Shown in pieces: positions 1 to 8,766 of a stretch of DNA of 51,550 bases. How positions within the stretch are numbered: the stretch's first letter is position 1; each line of letters opens with the position of its first letter. The stretch is from Pseudomonas citrullilanati (lineage in GTDB: Bacteria > Pseudomonadota > Gammaproteobacteria > Pseudomonadales > Pseudomonadaceae), in the NCBI RefSeq assembly GCF_030580855.1, contig NZ_JAUQOP010000036.1, positions 1 to 51,550 of the forward strand, given 5' to 3'. Both the position numbers and the translations under genes were made by a program. A model generated the notes under the pieces. That model did not search any database. It was given only the letters and a program-made list of their open reading frames with translations, and had not been told where the DNA came from.

Positions 1-94
1 TATTCGTAGCCCGCAGGTGCATGTTCCTTCCTCGCCGACAACCGAATTCCAGCGAACATCAGTATGGAAGAGCAAGGAACGGACTACCTATATC

Positions 95-126
95 GCAGCC
101 CAGCGGGGATAAATCCCCTCGCCACA
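95..126. repeat. Single REP palindrome (GTGGCGAGGGGATTTATC family)
   Basis: An imperfect palindrome with the core GGGGATAAATCCCC, ending in CTCGCCACA, lies downstream of the dapC stop codon. It matches one half of the longer paired elements at 20099-20216 and 41976-42106. Only the half oriented toward dapC is visible here. The other 1-94 bases of the window show no gene. Confidence 0.75.
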
Positions 127-157
127 ACAGCGATCCGCTCAAGTCCTGATGGGTTTG

Positions 158-1357
158 TTAACCCCGGCGCTGGATGAACGCCCGGATCCGCTCCGCCGCT
201 TCCACGCATTCGGCCAGCGGTGCGACCAGGGCCATGCGTACGCGGCCGGCGCCTGGGTTGACGCCGTCCACGTCGCGGGACAGGTAGGAGCCCGGCACCA
301 CGGTCACGTGTTCCTGTTCGAACAGGTCGCGGCAGAACGCTGCGTCGTCGCCTGCCACATTCGGCCACAGGTAGAAGCTACCGTCGGGACGTTGTACGTC
401 CAGTACGGGGCTGAGGATGTCCAGCACGGCGTCGAATTTCTCCCGGTACAGCGCGCGGTTGGCCCGTACGTGGACTTCGTCGTTCCAGGCGGCGATGCTC
501 GCCAGTTGGGTTTGCACCGGCATCGCGCAGCCGTGGTAGGTGCGATACAGCAGGAAACCCTTGAGGATGTCCGCGTCGCCGGCGACGAAACCGGAGCGCA
601 GGCCTGGCAGGTTGGAGCGTTTGGACAGGCTGTGGAACACCACGCAGCGCTTGAAGTCCTTGCGCCCCAGCTCGACGCAGGCGCTGAGCAGGCCCGGTGG
701 CGGGGTCTGTTCGTCGAAGTACAGTTCGCTGTAGCACTCGTCGGCGGCGATCACGAAATCGTGTTCGTCGGCCAGGGCAATGAGTTTTTTCAGCACGTCC
801 ACCGGGATCAAGGCGCCGGTCGGGTTGCCGGGGGAGCACAGGAACAGGATCTGGCAGCGCTTCCAGACGTCCGGCGAGACGGCTTCGAAATCCGGGTTGA
901 AGCCGTTCTCGTCCAGGCACGGCAGGTAGTGCGGCTTGGCGCCGGCCAGGAACGCGGCGCCTTCATAGATCTGGTAGAAAGGATTCGGGCTCACGACCAG
1001 CGCATCGTCACCGCGATTGACCACGGTCTGGGTGAAGGCGAACAGGGCTTCGCGGGTGCCGTTGACGGGCAGTACGTGGCGCGCCGGGTCGAGCCAGCCG
1101 TTCGGCACGCCAAAGCGTCGCTCGCACCAGCCGGTGATCGCTTCACGCAAGGCCGGGATGCCCAGCGTGGTCGGATAAACGGCCATTTGATCCAGGTTGC
1201 CGGCCAGGGCCTCGGCGACAAAGCTGGGCGAGCGGTGCTTGGGTTCGCCGATGGACAGGGCAATCGGCCGCTTGTCCGGGTTGGGCGTGACGCTGCCGAG
1301 CAGGGCGCGAAGCTTTTCGAACGGGTAGGGCTGTAACTGGTTCAGGGCGTTGTTCAT
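158..1357 (-). CDS. dapC: N-succinyldiaminopimelate aminotransferase
   Basis: This 399-residue protein is a PLP-dependent class I/II aminotransferase. It is predicted to convert N-succinyl-2-amino-6-ketopimelate and glutamate to N-succinyl-LL-diaminopimelate, a step of lysine and peptidoglycan precursor synthesis in the cytosol. Visible family marks are the CSPGNPTG substrate/PLP loop in mid-protein, the ADECYSELYF segment that contacts the PLP pyridine ring, and the SLSKRSNLPGLRSG motif whose lysine forms the Schiff base. A GAGG ribosome site precedes the ATG. It follows glnD on the same strand, separated by 128 bp that carry a REPIN, so it may be the last gene of a map-glnD-dapC unit. Similar aminotransferases act on other amino acids, but the gene order supports dapC. 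Confidence 0.9.
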   Translation of the reverse strand: MNNALNQLQPYPFEKLRALLGSVTPNPDKRPIALSIGEPKHRSPSFVAEALAGNLDQMAVYPTTLGIPALREAITGWCERRFGVPNGWLDPARHVLPVNGTREALFAFTQTVVNRGDDALVVSPNPFYQIYEGAAFLAGAKPHYLPCLDENGFNPDFEAVSPDVWKRCQILFLCSPGNPTGALIPVDVLKKLIALADEHDFVIAADECYSELYFDEQTPPPGLLSACVELGRKDFKRCVVFHSLSKRSNLPGLRSGFVAGDADILKGFLLYRTYHGCAMPVQTQLASIAAWNDEVHVRANRALYREKFDAVLDILSPVLDVQRPDGSFYLWPNVAGDDAAFCRDLFEQEHVTVVPGSYLSRDVDGVNPGAGRVRMALVAPLAECVEAAERIRAFIQRRG

Positions 1358-1381
1358 CGGTGGGCCTCGTTCAATAGGGTT

Positions 1382-1472
1382 TGTGGGAGCGAGCTTGCTC
1401 GCGATAGCGGTGGCTCAGGCAACCTTGATATTGGATGTTGCGCCGCTATCGCGAGCAAGCTCGCTCCCACAG
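1382..1472. repeat. REPIN (pair of inverted GTGGGAGCGAGCTTGCTCGC REPs)
   Basis: Two inverted copies of GTGGGAGCGAGCTTGCTCGC with a short spacer occupy the glnD-dapC gap. The arms are perfect over about 24 bases. The unit can fold into a long hairpin and may lower dapC expression or protect the upstream message; that role is inferred. Confidence 0.9.
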
Positions 1473-1485
1473 GGGATTCGGTGAT

Positions 1486-4188
1486 TCAGATGCTGATGCG
1501 TGTCGGGTGAGCATCGGGTTCCTGATTGACGCTCAAGTGCCGGACCATCTCTTCCTGCAAGCGGCTGCACAGCTGCGGATCGGACAACGGCTGGTTGTTG
1601 GCGTCGGTAATGAAGAACACGTCTTCGACCCGTTCGCCGAGGGTGGCGATCTTGGCGTTCTGCAGCGACAGGTCGAACTCCAGGAAGATATGCCCGACCC
1701 GCGCCAGCAGGCCCGGGCGATCCGGAGCGCTGAGTTCCAGCACGGTAACCTGGCGCAGGGCGTCGTTGTGGATCGTCACCTGCGGGGCGAACGCGAAGTG
1801 CTTGAGCTGGCGCGGCACCCGGCGCTGGATGATGGTCGGGTAGTCCGCCGGGTTGCGCAGGGCTTCGGTCAGGCCTTCGCGGATCTGCTTGATCCGCGCC
1901 GGGTTGTCGCCGATCGAGTCGCCGTCGGTGTCGAGCACGATGTAGGTGTCGAGGGTGAACTGGCTGCTGGAGGTGATGACCCGGGCGTCATGGATGTTCA
2001 GGTTGAGCTGGTCCATCGCGGCCACGGTCACGGCGAAGAAGTCGTGCTGGTCCGGTGCATAAATGAAGATCTGCGTGCCGCCCTCGAATTCGCGCTGGGT
2101 GGTTTCCTTGATCAGCACCAGGGGCCCGCCGTCGGCCGGTTGCTGCAGGATCGCATCGCTGTGCCAGGCGACGTCGCCGGCGGTGTGGCGCAGGAAATAG
2201 TCATCGCCCAGCTGTGCCCAGAGCTGCTCGACGTCGTCCGGATCGGTACCGCCGCGCACCAGGATGTCCAGGGCCGCGCTTTGCGTGCGCCGGATCTGCT
2301 CTTCGCGATCCACCGGGTTTTCCAGGCCGCGACGCAAGGCGCGCTTGGTCTCGGTGTACAGCTGGCGCAACAGGCTGGCGCGCCAGGAGTTCCACAGGGT
2401 CGGGTTGGTGGCGTTGATGTCGGCCACGGTCAGCACGTAGAGATAATCCAGGCGGGTTTCATCGCCAACGATCTGGGCGAAGTCATGGATCACCTGCGGG
2501 TCGGACAAGTCCTTGCGCTGGGCGGTGGTCGACATCACCAGGTGGTTCTGCACCAGCCAGACGATCAACCGGCTGTCCCACACCGGCAGTTGGTGCCGCT
2601 GGCAGAAGGCCTCGGCATCCACCGCGCCAACCTCGGAGTGATCGCCCTGGCGACCCTTGCCGATATCGTGGTACAGCCCGGCCATGTAGATCAGCTCGGG
2701 CTTGGGCAGCTTGCCCATGAGCTTGCTGGCCAGCGGGAATTTCTCCGACACCTGGGTGTACTGCAGTTTGCGCAGGTGCTTGATCAGGTTCAGCGTGTGG
2801 GCATCGACCGTATAGATGTGGAACAGGTCGTGTTGCATCTGCCCGACGATGAAGCCGAATTCCGGCAGGTAGCGCCCGAGGATCCCGTAGCGGTTCATCC
2901 GCCGCAGGTTGCGGTGCACGCCGATCTTGCACTTGAACAACTCGATGAACAGGCTGGTGTTGCGGATGTCATGGCGGAAATCGTCATCGATCAGGTGCCG
3001 GTTTTCCCGCAGCAGGCGAATGGTGTCGGCGCGTACGCCCTTGATTTCCGGCTGCTGGGCCATGAGCACGAAGATTTCCAGCATGGCGAACGGCGTGCGG
3101 CGGAACACGTTGGGGTTGCGCGCCTCGATGTAGCCGTCGTGCAGTTGGAAGCGCGAGTTGATCGGCTGCGGCGGCTCGGCGTCCTCGGGGGCGAGGATCA
3201 CTTCCTCGAAGTGCTGGATGATCAACTCGCTGAGCTGGGCGATGCTCATGACCACCCGGTAGTACTGCTGCATGAAGTTTTCGATGGACTGCTTGGCGTC
3301 CTGGCCTTCGAACCCCAGCAGCCCGGCGATGGAGCGCTGGTGATCGAACAGCAGGCGGTCTTCGGCACGCCCGGCGAGCATGTGCAGGGCATAGCGAACC
3401 TTCCACAGGAATTCCTGGGAGGAGGCCAGCAAGGCGTTTTCGCTTTCCACCAGGAAGCCTTCGCCGGCCAGGGCGCGCAGGTTCAGCGTGCCGTACTGGC
3501 GGCGGGCGACCCAGAGGATCGTCTGGATGTCCCGCAGTCCGCCCGGCGAGCCCTTGACGTTGGGCTCCAGGTTGTACTCAGTGTCGTTGTACTTGTGGTG
3601 GCGGGCCTTCTGCTCGGCGTGCTTGGCCAGGAAGAAATCCTTGCTCGGCCACATGTGCGCGGTGCTGGTGACATCGAGCATGCGCTGGCGCAGGCGCTCG
3701 GGGCCGGCGATGGTGCGGCTTTCCATCAGGTTGGTGATGACGGTCAGGTCGGCACGGGCCTCATCGGCGCATTCCTGCACCGAGCGCACGCTCTGGCCGA
3801 CTTCCAGGCCGATGTCCCACAGCAGCGTCAGGAAGCGCTCGATGGAATCGCGGAAAACCTCATGGTCGGCACTGTCCAGCAGGATCAGCAGGTCGATGTC
3901 GGAGTAGGGGTGCAGCTCGCCGCGTCCATAGCCGCCGACGGCCACCAGGGCGATGTCGGCGTCGTCGCTCCAGCTGAACTGGTCCCAGGCCTTTTGCAGG
4001 ATGTTGTCGACGAACCAGGCGCGGTCCTCGATCAGCCGGCGGATATCCCGGCCATCGCGAAAGCGCTGGTCGAGCACCTCGCGGGCCTGGCGGATCGCCT
4101 TCTTGAATGCCGAGATGGGGCTTGCCTTCAGGGCCAGTTCCGCCTGGAACTGGCCGCGGTCGAAGAGTTCGGGGTCCACCTGCGGCAT
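1486..4188 (-). CDS. glnD: Bifunctional [protein-PII] uridylyltransferase / uridylyl-removing enzyme
   Basis: The 900-residue protein has the full GlnD layout. It adds UMP to PII when glutamine is low and removes it when glutamine is high, so it is the primary nitrogen sensor of the cell. The nucleotidyltransferase motif GGYGRGELHPYSDIDLL is at residues 85-101, with the catalytic aspartates D97 and D99. The HD hydrolase motif YHDIGKGRQGDHSEVG starts near 506. Two ACT domains, which bind glutamine, are visible at about 708-790 and 818-890 (the second begins VTVLELSAPDRPGLLARVG). Length is normal for the family. A purine-rich AAAGGAAAG stands 8 bases before the ATG. It lies 42 bp downstream of map and is probably co-transcribed with it. 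Confidence 0.97.
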   Translation of the reverse strand: MPQVDPELFDRGQFQAELALKASPISAFKKAIRQAREVLDQRFRDGRDIRRLIEDRAWFVDNILQKAWDQFSWSDDADIALVAVGGYGRGELHPYSDIDLLILLDSADHEVFRDSIERFLTLLWDIGLEVGQSVRSVQECADEARADLTVITNLMESRTIAGPERLRQRMLDVTSTAHMWPSKDFFLAKHAEQKARHHKYNDTEYNLEPNVKGSPGGLRDIQTILWVARRQYGTLNLRALAGEGFLVESENALLASSQEFLWKVRYALHMLAGRAEDRLLFDHQRSIAGLLGFEGQDAKQSIENFMQQYYRVVMSIAQLSELIIQHFEEVILAPEDAEPPQPINSRFQLHDGYIEARNPNVFRRTPFAMLEIFVLMAQQPEIKGVRADTIRLLRENRHLIDDDFRHDIRNTSLFIELFKCKIGVHRNLRRMNRYGILGRYLPEFGFIVGQMQHDLFHIYTVDAHTLNLIKHLRKLQYTQVSEKFPLASKLMGKLPKPELIYMAGLYHDIGKGRQGDHSEVGAVDAEAFCQRHQLPVWDSRLIVWLVQNHLVMSTTAQRKDLSDPQVIHDFAQIVGDETRLDYLYVLTVADINATNPTLWNSWRASLLRQLYTETKRALRRGLENPVDREEQIRRTQSAALDILVRGGTDPDDVEQLWAQLGDDYFLRHTAGDVAWHSDAILQQPADGGPLVLIKETTQREFEGGTQIFIYAPDQHDFFAVTVAAMDQLNLNIHDARVITSSSQFTLDTYIVLDTDGDSIGDNPARIKQIREGLTEALRNPADYPTIIQRRVPRQLKHFAFAPQVTIHNDALRQVTVLELSAPDRPGLLARVGHIFLEFDLSLQNAKIATLGERVEDVFFITDANNQPLSDPQLCSRLQEEMVRHLSVNQEPDAHPTRISI

Positions 4189-4230
4189 TAATGGCTTTCC
4201 TTTCTATCTATAGCTATAGGCGGTTGCGGA

Positions 4231-5013
4231 TCAGGCGGAAACGCGTGGGATGGTGTCATCGCTGCGTAGGGTGAAGATCTCGTAACCGGTCTCGGTCACC
4301 AGCAAGGTGTGCTCCCACTGGGCCGACAGCTTGCGGTCCTTGGTGATGGCGGTCCAGCCGTCTCCCAGCACCTTGGTGTCGGCACGACCCTGGTTGATCA
4401 TCGGCTCGATGGTGAAGGTCATGCCCGCCTGCAGCTCCATGCCGGTGCCGGCGCGGCCGTAGTGCAGGATCTGCGGCTCTTCGTGGAACACCTTGCCGAT
4501 GCCATGGCCGCAGAACTCGCGCACCACCGAGAAACCGTTCTTCTGCGCGTGCTTCTGGATCACTTCGCCGATGTCACCGAGGCGGCAGCCCGGTTTCACC
4601 AGTTCGATGGCCATGTACATGCATTCCTGGGTGACCTTGGACAGGCGCTGGGCCCACTCCGGGACGTTGCCGACATGGAACATGCGGCTGGTGTCGCCGT
4701 GATAGCCGTCCTTGATGACGGTGACGTCGATGTTCAGGGTATCGCCATCCTTCAACGGCTTTTCGTTGGGGATGCCGTGGCAGACCACGTGGTTGATCGA
4801 GGTGCAGATCGACTTCGGGAAGCCCTTGTAGTTGAGCGGCGCCGGGATGGCCTTCTGCTCGTTGACGATGAAGTCGTGGCAGATGCGGTCCAGCTTTTCG
4901 GTGGTCACGCCCGGCTTGACGTAGTCGGCGATCATTTCCAGCACGTCGGCGGCGAGTTTGCCGGCAACACGCATTTTCGCGATGTCCTCGGCAGTCTTGA
5001 GGGTAACGGTCAT
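4231..5013 (-). CDS. map: Type I methionine aminopeptidase
   Basis: This 260-residue cytosolic metalloprotease removes the initiator methionine from nascent proteins. The five metal ligands expected of the family can be placed: two aspartates in the segments LNIDVTVIKDGYHGDTSR, the histidine in EFCGHGIGKVFHEEPQ, and glutamates in MTFTIEPMI and QWEHTLLVTETG. There is no N-terminal zinc-finger extension, which fits type Ia enzymes. It is divergent from rpsB, the usual gamma-proteobacterial arrangement, and is followed on the same strand by glnD. An AGAGAG ribosome site precedes the ATG. Confidence 0.97.
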   Translation of the reverse strand: MTVTLKTAEDIAKMRVAGKLAADVLEMIADYVKPGVTTEKLDRICHDFIVNEQKAIPAPLNYKGFPKSICTSINHVVCHGIPNEKPLKDGDTLNIDVTVIKDGYHGDTSRMFHVGNVPEWAQRLSKVTQECMYMAIELVKPGCRLGDIGEVIQKHAQKNGFSVVREFCGHGIGKVFHEEPQILHYGRAGTGMELQAGMTFTIEPMINQGRADTKVLGDGWTAITKDRKLSAQWEHTLLVTETGYEIFTLRSDDTIPRVSA

Positions 5014-5138
5014 ACAGGCTCTCTTTGCGCCCGACGGCGCTGTCCAAAACGAAATGGGCGGCGGATGATGATCAGCGCGGCCCTGAAAGAGGCGATTCTA
5101 ACAGACGATCAGCGCAAAGAACGCTCCAGCCTGGAACT

Positions 5139-5257
5139 CTGTGGCGAGGGCGCGCGAGTGGGAGCAAAGCTTGCTCGCGATCCAGGCGACTCGATTTCTG
5201 AAGGATCGCATCGCCTTTATCGCGGGCAAGCCTTGCTCCCACAATCCCCTCGCCACA
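5139..5257. repeat. Nested REP elements in the map-rpsB divergent region
   Basis: A GTGGGAGCAAAGCTTGCTCGC-type REPIN (5158-5242) is bracketed by the outer ends of the second REP family, TGTGGCGAGG on the left and CCCCTCGCCACA on the right. This looks like one element inserted into, or merged with, the other. It lies between the two start regions, upstream of the rpsB promoter. Confidence 0.8.
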
Positions 5258-5275
5258 GGGTTTTCAGAATCCGTG

Positions 5276-5306
5276 TTCCGTTTTCGCCCTTGCTGTGGTA
5301 TAAAAT
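5276..5306 (+). promoter_or_regulatory. Candidate sigma-70 promoter of rpsB
   Basis: TTCCGT and TATAAA are separated by 17 bases, followed by a GC-rich stretch (GCGCCGC) where the start point would fall. A GC-rich discriminator is typical of growth-rate and stringently controlled ribosomal promoters. The -35 box is only a fair match, and the start point is inferred. Confidence 0.5.
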
Positions 5307-5312
5307 GCGCCG

Positions 5313-5446
5313 CTTTCCGGGGATGACCCCGCAAGCTTAAATCCACACACGTGTCGACACGATGACCTGGGTGCCTTTGGCTCATGCAGCCGCTGGTTGG
5401 TCATTGGGATACGTGGAGGCCAAACCCGACTTATCAAGGAACTATC
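5313..5446 (+). ncRNA. rpsB leader RNA (t44/tff-like)
   Basis: The untranslated leader of rpsB is about 130 bases long and contains an ACACGTGT dyad and the segment ACGTGGAGGCCAAACCCGAC shortly before the AAGGA ribosome site. Gamma-proteobacteria have a conserved structured leader here (Rfam t44), through which ribosomal protein S2 represses rpsB-tsf. Assignment rests on position and on the GTGGAGGC block; no covariance search was possible. Confidence 0.55.
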
Positions 5447-6184
5447 ATGTCCCAAGTCAACATGCGCGATATGCTGAAGGCCGGTGTGCACTTCGGCCAC
5501 CAGACCCGTTACTGGAACCCGAAAATGGGCAAGTACATTTTCGGCGCGCGCAACAAGATCCACATCATCAACCTTGAAAAAACCCTGCCAATGTTCAACG
5601 AGGCACTGACCTTCGTAGAGCGCCTGGCCCAGGGCAAAAACAAGATTCTGTTCGTCGGCACCAAGCGTTCCGCTGGCAAGATCGTTGCTGAAGAAGCAGC
5701 ACGTTGCGGTTCGCCGTACGTCGATCACCGCTGGTTGGGCGGCATGCTGACCAACTTCAAGACCATCCGCGCTTCCATCAAGCGTCTGCGTGATCTTGAA
5801 GTCCAGTCCGAAGACGGCACTTTCGCCAAGCTGACCAAGAAGGAAGCGCTGATGCGCTCCCGTGATCTGGAGAAGCTGGACCGCTCCCTGGGCGGTATCA
5901 AGGACATGGGCGGTCTGCCTGACGCGCTGTTCGTGATCGACGTCGACCACGAGCGCATCGCGATCACCGAAGCCAACAAGCTGGGCATCCCGGTCATCGG
6001 CGTTGTCGATACCAACAGCAGCCCGGAAGGCGTTGACTACATCATCCCAGGCAACGATGACGCCATCCGCGCCATCCAGCTGTACATGGGTTCGATGGCT
6101 GACGCTGTTATCCGTGGTCGCAACAACGTGAATGGCGGCACCGAAGTCTTCGCTGAAGAAGCTCCGGCAGCAGCCGCTGAGTAA
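5447..6184 (+). CDS. rpsB: 30S ribosomal protein S2
   Basis: The 245-residue S2 protein is needed on the small subunit for binding S1 and for translation initiation. The N-terminal MRDMLKAGVHFGHQTRYWNP and the segments FVGTKRSAGKIV and YIIPGNDDAIRAI are characteristic. The chosen ATG at 5447 has AAGGA seven bases upstream; the frame is open further upstream, but that stretch is the structured leader. An intrinsic terminator follows, then tsf, the usual pairing. Confidence 0.98.
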   Translation: MSQVNMRDMLKAGVHFGHQTRYWNPKMGKYIFGARNKIHIINLEKTLPMFNEALTFVERLAQGKNKILFVGTKRSAGKIVAEEAARCGSPYVDHRWLGGMLTNFKTIRASIKRLRDLEVQSEDGTFAKLTKKEALMRSRDLEKLDRSLGGIKDMGGLPDALFVIDVDHERIAITEANKLGIPVIGVVDTNSSPEGVDYIIPGNDDAIRAIQLYMGSMADAVIRGRNNVNGGTEVFAEEAPAAAAE

Positions 6185-6211
6185 TCGACGCCCTGGCGTT
6201 GACTCAGTAAG

Positions 6212-6240
6212 CAAAAAGGGGGCTTGGCCCCCTTTTTGCC
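6212..6240 (+). terminator. Intrinsic terminator/attenuator after rpsB
   Basis: AAAAAGGGGGC and GCCCCCTTTTT form a perfect stem with a four-base loop and a T-run, 27 bases past the rpsB stop. It lies between rpsB and tsf, so partial read-through would set the S2 to EF-Ts ratio. Confidence 0.9.
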
Positions 6241-6376
6241 ACCTCGAAAACCATTTGCGCCAGCGCAGCACCTGTTTGTAACTTGCCGCGGCCTATAAAC
6301 AGTGGTTTTCCAGGAAGAATTGATCGCCCGTTCGATCGGGTGGAATGGTTGAAAACCTATCCAAGAGGATTTTGAA

Positions 6377-7243
6377 ATGGCAGAGATTACTGCAGCGTTG
6401 GTCAAAGAACTGCGCGAGCGTACCGGCGAAGGCATGATGGACTGCAAGAAAGCCTTGACCAAGGCTGGCGGCGACATCGAGAAAGCCATTGATGACATGC
6501 GTGCTTCGGGCGCCATCAAGGCCGCCAAGAAAGCGGGCAACGTTGCCGCTGAAGGCGCCATCGCCATCAAGGACGACGGTAAGGCCGCCGTTCTGCTGGA
6601 AGTCAACTCCCAGACCGACTTCCTGGCCCTGCAGGATGACTTCAAGGCATTCGTCGCTGCCAGCGTCGAGAAGGCCTTCGCTGACAAACTGACCGACGTA
6701 GCTCCGCTGATCGAAGCCCAGGAACAAGCGCGCCTGGTCCTGGTTGGCAAGACCGGCGAAAACGTCAACATCCGTCGCCTGGTTCGCGTTGAAGGTGACG
6801 TGGTCGGTACTTACCTGCACGGCAACAAGATCGGCGTGGCTGTCGTCCTCAAGGGCGGCGACACCGAGCTGGCGAAAGACATCGCCATGCACGTGGCTGC
6901 GACCAACCCTGAGTTCCTGCTGCCTTCGGACGTTTCGGCCGAAGCGATCGAGCGCGAGAAAGGCGTTTTCCTGCAGTTGAACGAAGAGAAGCTCAAGGGC
7001 AAGCCTGCCGACATCGCCGAGAAGATGGTGGCCGGTCGTATCTCCAAGTTCCTGGCCGAAGCCAGCCTGGTCGAGCAAGCGTTCGTCAAGAACCCTGAAG
7101 TCAAGGTCGGCGACCTGGCCAAGAAAGCCGGTGCTGAAATCGTTTCCTTCACCTACTTCAAGGTCGGCGAAGGCATCGAGAAGCCGGTCGACAACTTCGC
7201 TGAAGAAGTTGCCGCCCAGGTAGCTGCTGCCAGCAAGCAATAA
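6377..7243 (+). CDS. tsf: Translation elongation factor Ts
   Basis: The 288-residue EF-Ts is the nucleotide exchange factor that recycles EF-Tu-GDP to EF-Tu-GTP. The N-terminal UBA-like domain ends with the classic signature LRERTGEGMMDCKKAL, and the TDFLALQDDF segment follows in the core domain. AGAGGA lies eight bases before the ATG. Its length and its position after rpsB are standard. Confidence 0.98.
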   Translation: MAEITAALVKELRERTGEGMMDCKKALTKAGGDIEKAIDDMRASGAIKAAKKAGNVAAEGAIAIKDDGKAAVLLEVNSQTDFLALQDDFKAFVAASVEKAFADKLTDVAPLIEAQEQARLVLVGKTGENVNIRRLVRVEGDVVGTYLHGNKIGVAVVLKGGDTELAKDIAMHVAATNPEFLLPSDVSAEAIEREKGVFLQLNEEKLKGKPADIAEKMVAGRISKFLAEASLVEQAFVKNPEVKVGDLAKKAGAEIVSFTYFKVGEGIEKPVDNFAEEVAAQVAAASKQ

Positions 7244-7268
7244 GACAGGTTTTACAACTGTCGCCCAG

Positions 7269-7303
7269 AAGAGGCTGCCCGCTCACGCGCGCAGCCTCTT
7301 TTT
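7269..7303 (+). terminator. Intrinsic terminator after tsf
   Basis: AAGAGGCTGC pairs with GCAGCCTCTT, followed by a run of T, starting 26 bases past the tsf stop codon. It separates the rpsB-tsf unit from pyrH. Confidence 0.85.
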
Positions 7304-7455
7304 GGATGAGGATGCCGATTTTTATTGGTTTCCTGTCGGAACTGGCTTACAAAGCCGTGTTCCGATGGCGCTGTGTCAGCGTCACGCTAGAGTGAGTGCA
7401 GGCTGCAAACAGTCTGCCAGGAATTTTCGTAAATACGCCGCAGGAGAGATTCGCA

Positions 7456-8199
7456 ATGGCTCAGCAGGGCAGTGGTTATCAGGCTCGCTATAAACGCATT
7501 CTACTCAAGCTTAGCGGCGAGGCCCTGATGGGCTCGGAAGAGTTCGGGATCGATCCGAAAGTGCTGGATCGCATGGCCCTGGAAGTTGGCCAGCTGGTTG
7601 GAATCGGTGTCCAGGTCGGCCTGGTCATCGGCGGTGGCAACCTGTTCCGTGGTGCGGCGCTGAGCGCGGCCGGCATGGATCGGGTCACGGGCGACCACAT
7701 GGGCATGCTGGCCACTGTGATGAACGCCCTGGCTATGCGCGACGCCCTGGAGCGTGCCAATATCTCGGCCATCGTGATGTCGGCCATTTCCATGGTCGGC
7801 GTGACCGATCACTACGACCGCCGCAAAGCCATGCGCCACCTCAATTCCAAGGAAGTGGTGATTTTTGCCGCCGGTACCGGTAATCCGTTCTTCACCACGG
7901 ATTCGGCGGCCTGCCTGCGCGCGATCGAGATCGATGCCGATGTCGTGCTCAAGGCAACCAAGGTCGATGGTGTCTACACCGCCGACCCGTTCAAGGACCC
8001 GCATGCCGAGAAGTTCGATCATCTGACCTACGATGAAGTACTGGATCGCAAGCTGGGGGTAATGGACCTGACGGCCATCTGTCTGTGCCGCGACCACAAG
8101 ATGCCGCTGCGCGTCTTTAACATGAACAAGCCCGGCGCCCTGCTGAATATCGTACACGGCGGCGCGGAAGGGACTCTGATCGAGGAAGGCCAACAATGA
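7456..8199 (+). CDS. pyrH: Uridylate kinase (UMP kinase)
   Basis: This 247-residue enzyme of the amino-acid-kinase fold phosphorylates UMP to UDP in pyrimidine nucleotide synthesis and is usually activated by GTP and inhibited by UTP. Seen are the phosphate-binding KRILLKLSGEALMG near the N-terminus, the VGLVIGGGNLFRG loop, and GTGNPFFTTDSAA in the nucleotide-binding half. The ATG at 7456 has GGAGAG close upstream; an upstream in-frame ATG would have no ribosome site. Its stop overlaps the start of frr by 4 bases. Confidence 0.97.
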   Translation: MAQQGSGYQARYKRILLKLSGEALMGSEEFGIDPKVLDRMALEVGQLVGIGVQVGLVIGGGNLFRGAALSAAGMDRVTGDHMGMLATVMNALAMRDALERANISAIVMSAISMVGVTDHYDRRKAMRHLNSKEVVIFAAGTGNPFFTTDSAACLRAIEIDADVVLKATKVDGVYTADPFKDPHAEKFDHLTYDEVLDRKLGVMDLTAICLCRDHKMPLRVFNMNKPGALLNIVHGGAEGTLIEEGQQ

Positions 8200-8753
8200 T
8201 CAACGAAATCAAGAAAGACGCCCAAGCGCGTATGCAGAAATCCCTGGAGTCTCTGAGCCACGCGTTTGGCCAGATTCGTACCGGCAAGGCGCACCCGAGC
8301 ATCCTGGGCAGCGTGATGGTGCCTTACTATGGCGCCGACACCCCGATCAGCAGCGTCGCCAACATCACCGTCAAGGATTCGCGGACCCTGCAAGTCGTCG
8401 CCTTCGAGCGCAACATGCTCGCGGCGGTCGACAAGGCGATCCAGAGCGCCGGGCTGAACCTCAACCCGACCAACCTGGGCGAGTTGTTGCTGATCTCCAT
8501 GCCTGCCCTGACCGAAGAAACCCGCAAGGGCTTCACCAAACAGGCGCGCAGCGCGGCCGAGGACGCCCGGGTTGCCGTGCGCAATATCCGTCGCGACGCC
8601 CTGGGCGAGCTGAAGAAGCTGGTCAAGGACAAGGAAATCAGCGAGGACGAAGAGCGTCGCGCAGCGGCCGATATCCAGAAACTGACCGACAAGGCAGAGG
8701 CTGACATCGATGCGGCCACCAAGCAAAAAGAAGCGGACCTGATGGCCGTATAA
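8196..8753 (+). CDS. frr: Ribosome recycling factor
   Basis: The 185-residue RRF splits post-termination ribosomes together with EF-G. The sequence is typical from end to end: three-helix-bundle segments such as MQKSLESLSHAFGQIRTG-KA at the N-terminus, the central beta domain with YYGADTPISSVANI, and RVAVRNIRRDALGELKKL in the C-terminal helix. Start and pyrH stop overlap as ATGA, implying translational coupling. Confidence 0.98.
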   Translation: MINEIKKDAQARMQKSLESLSHAFGQIRTGKAHPSILGSVMVPYYGADTPISSVANITVKDSRTLQVVAFERNMLAAVDKAIQSAGLNLNPTNLGELLLISMPALTEETRKGFTKQARSAAEDARVAVRNIRRDALGELKKLVKDKEISEDEERRAAADIQKLTDKAEADIDAATKQKEADLMAV

Positions 8754-8766
8754 GGGTCCCGTGTTC

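Noticed and set aside
1435..4191. A 918-codon open frame on the plus strand opposite glnD, and similar long frames opposite bamA (13010-15577) and dnaE (20344-23481)
   Set aside because: They are mirror images of well-conserved genes in GC-rich DNA, have no ribosome sites, and their low-complexity products rich in alanine, glutamine, histidine and valine resemble no family.
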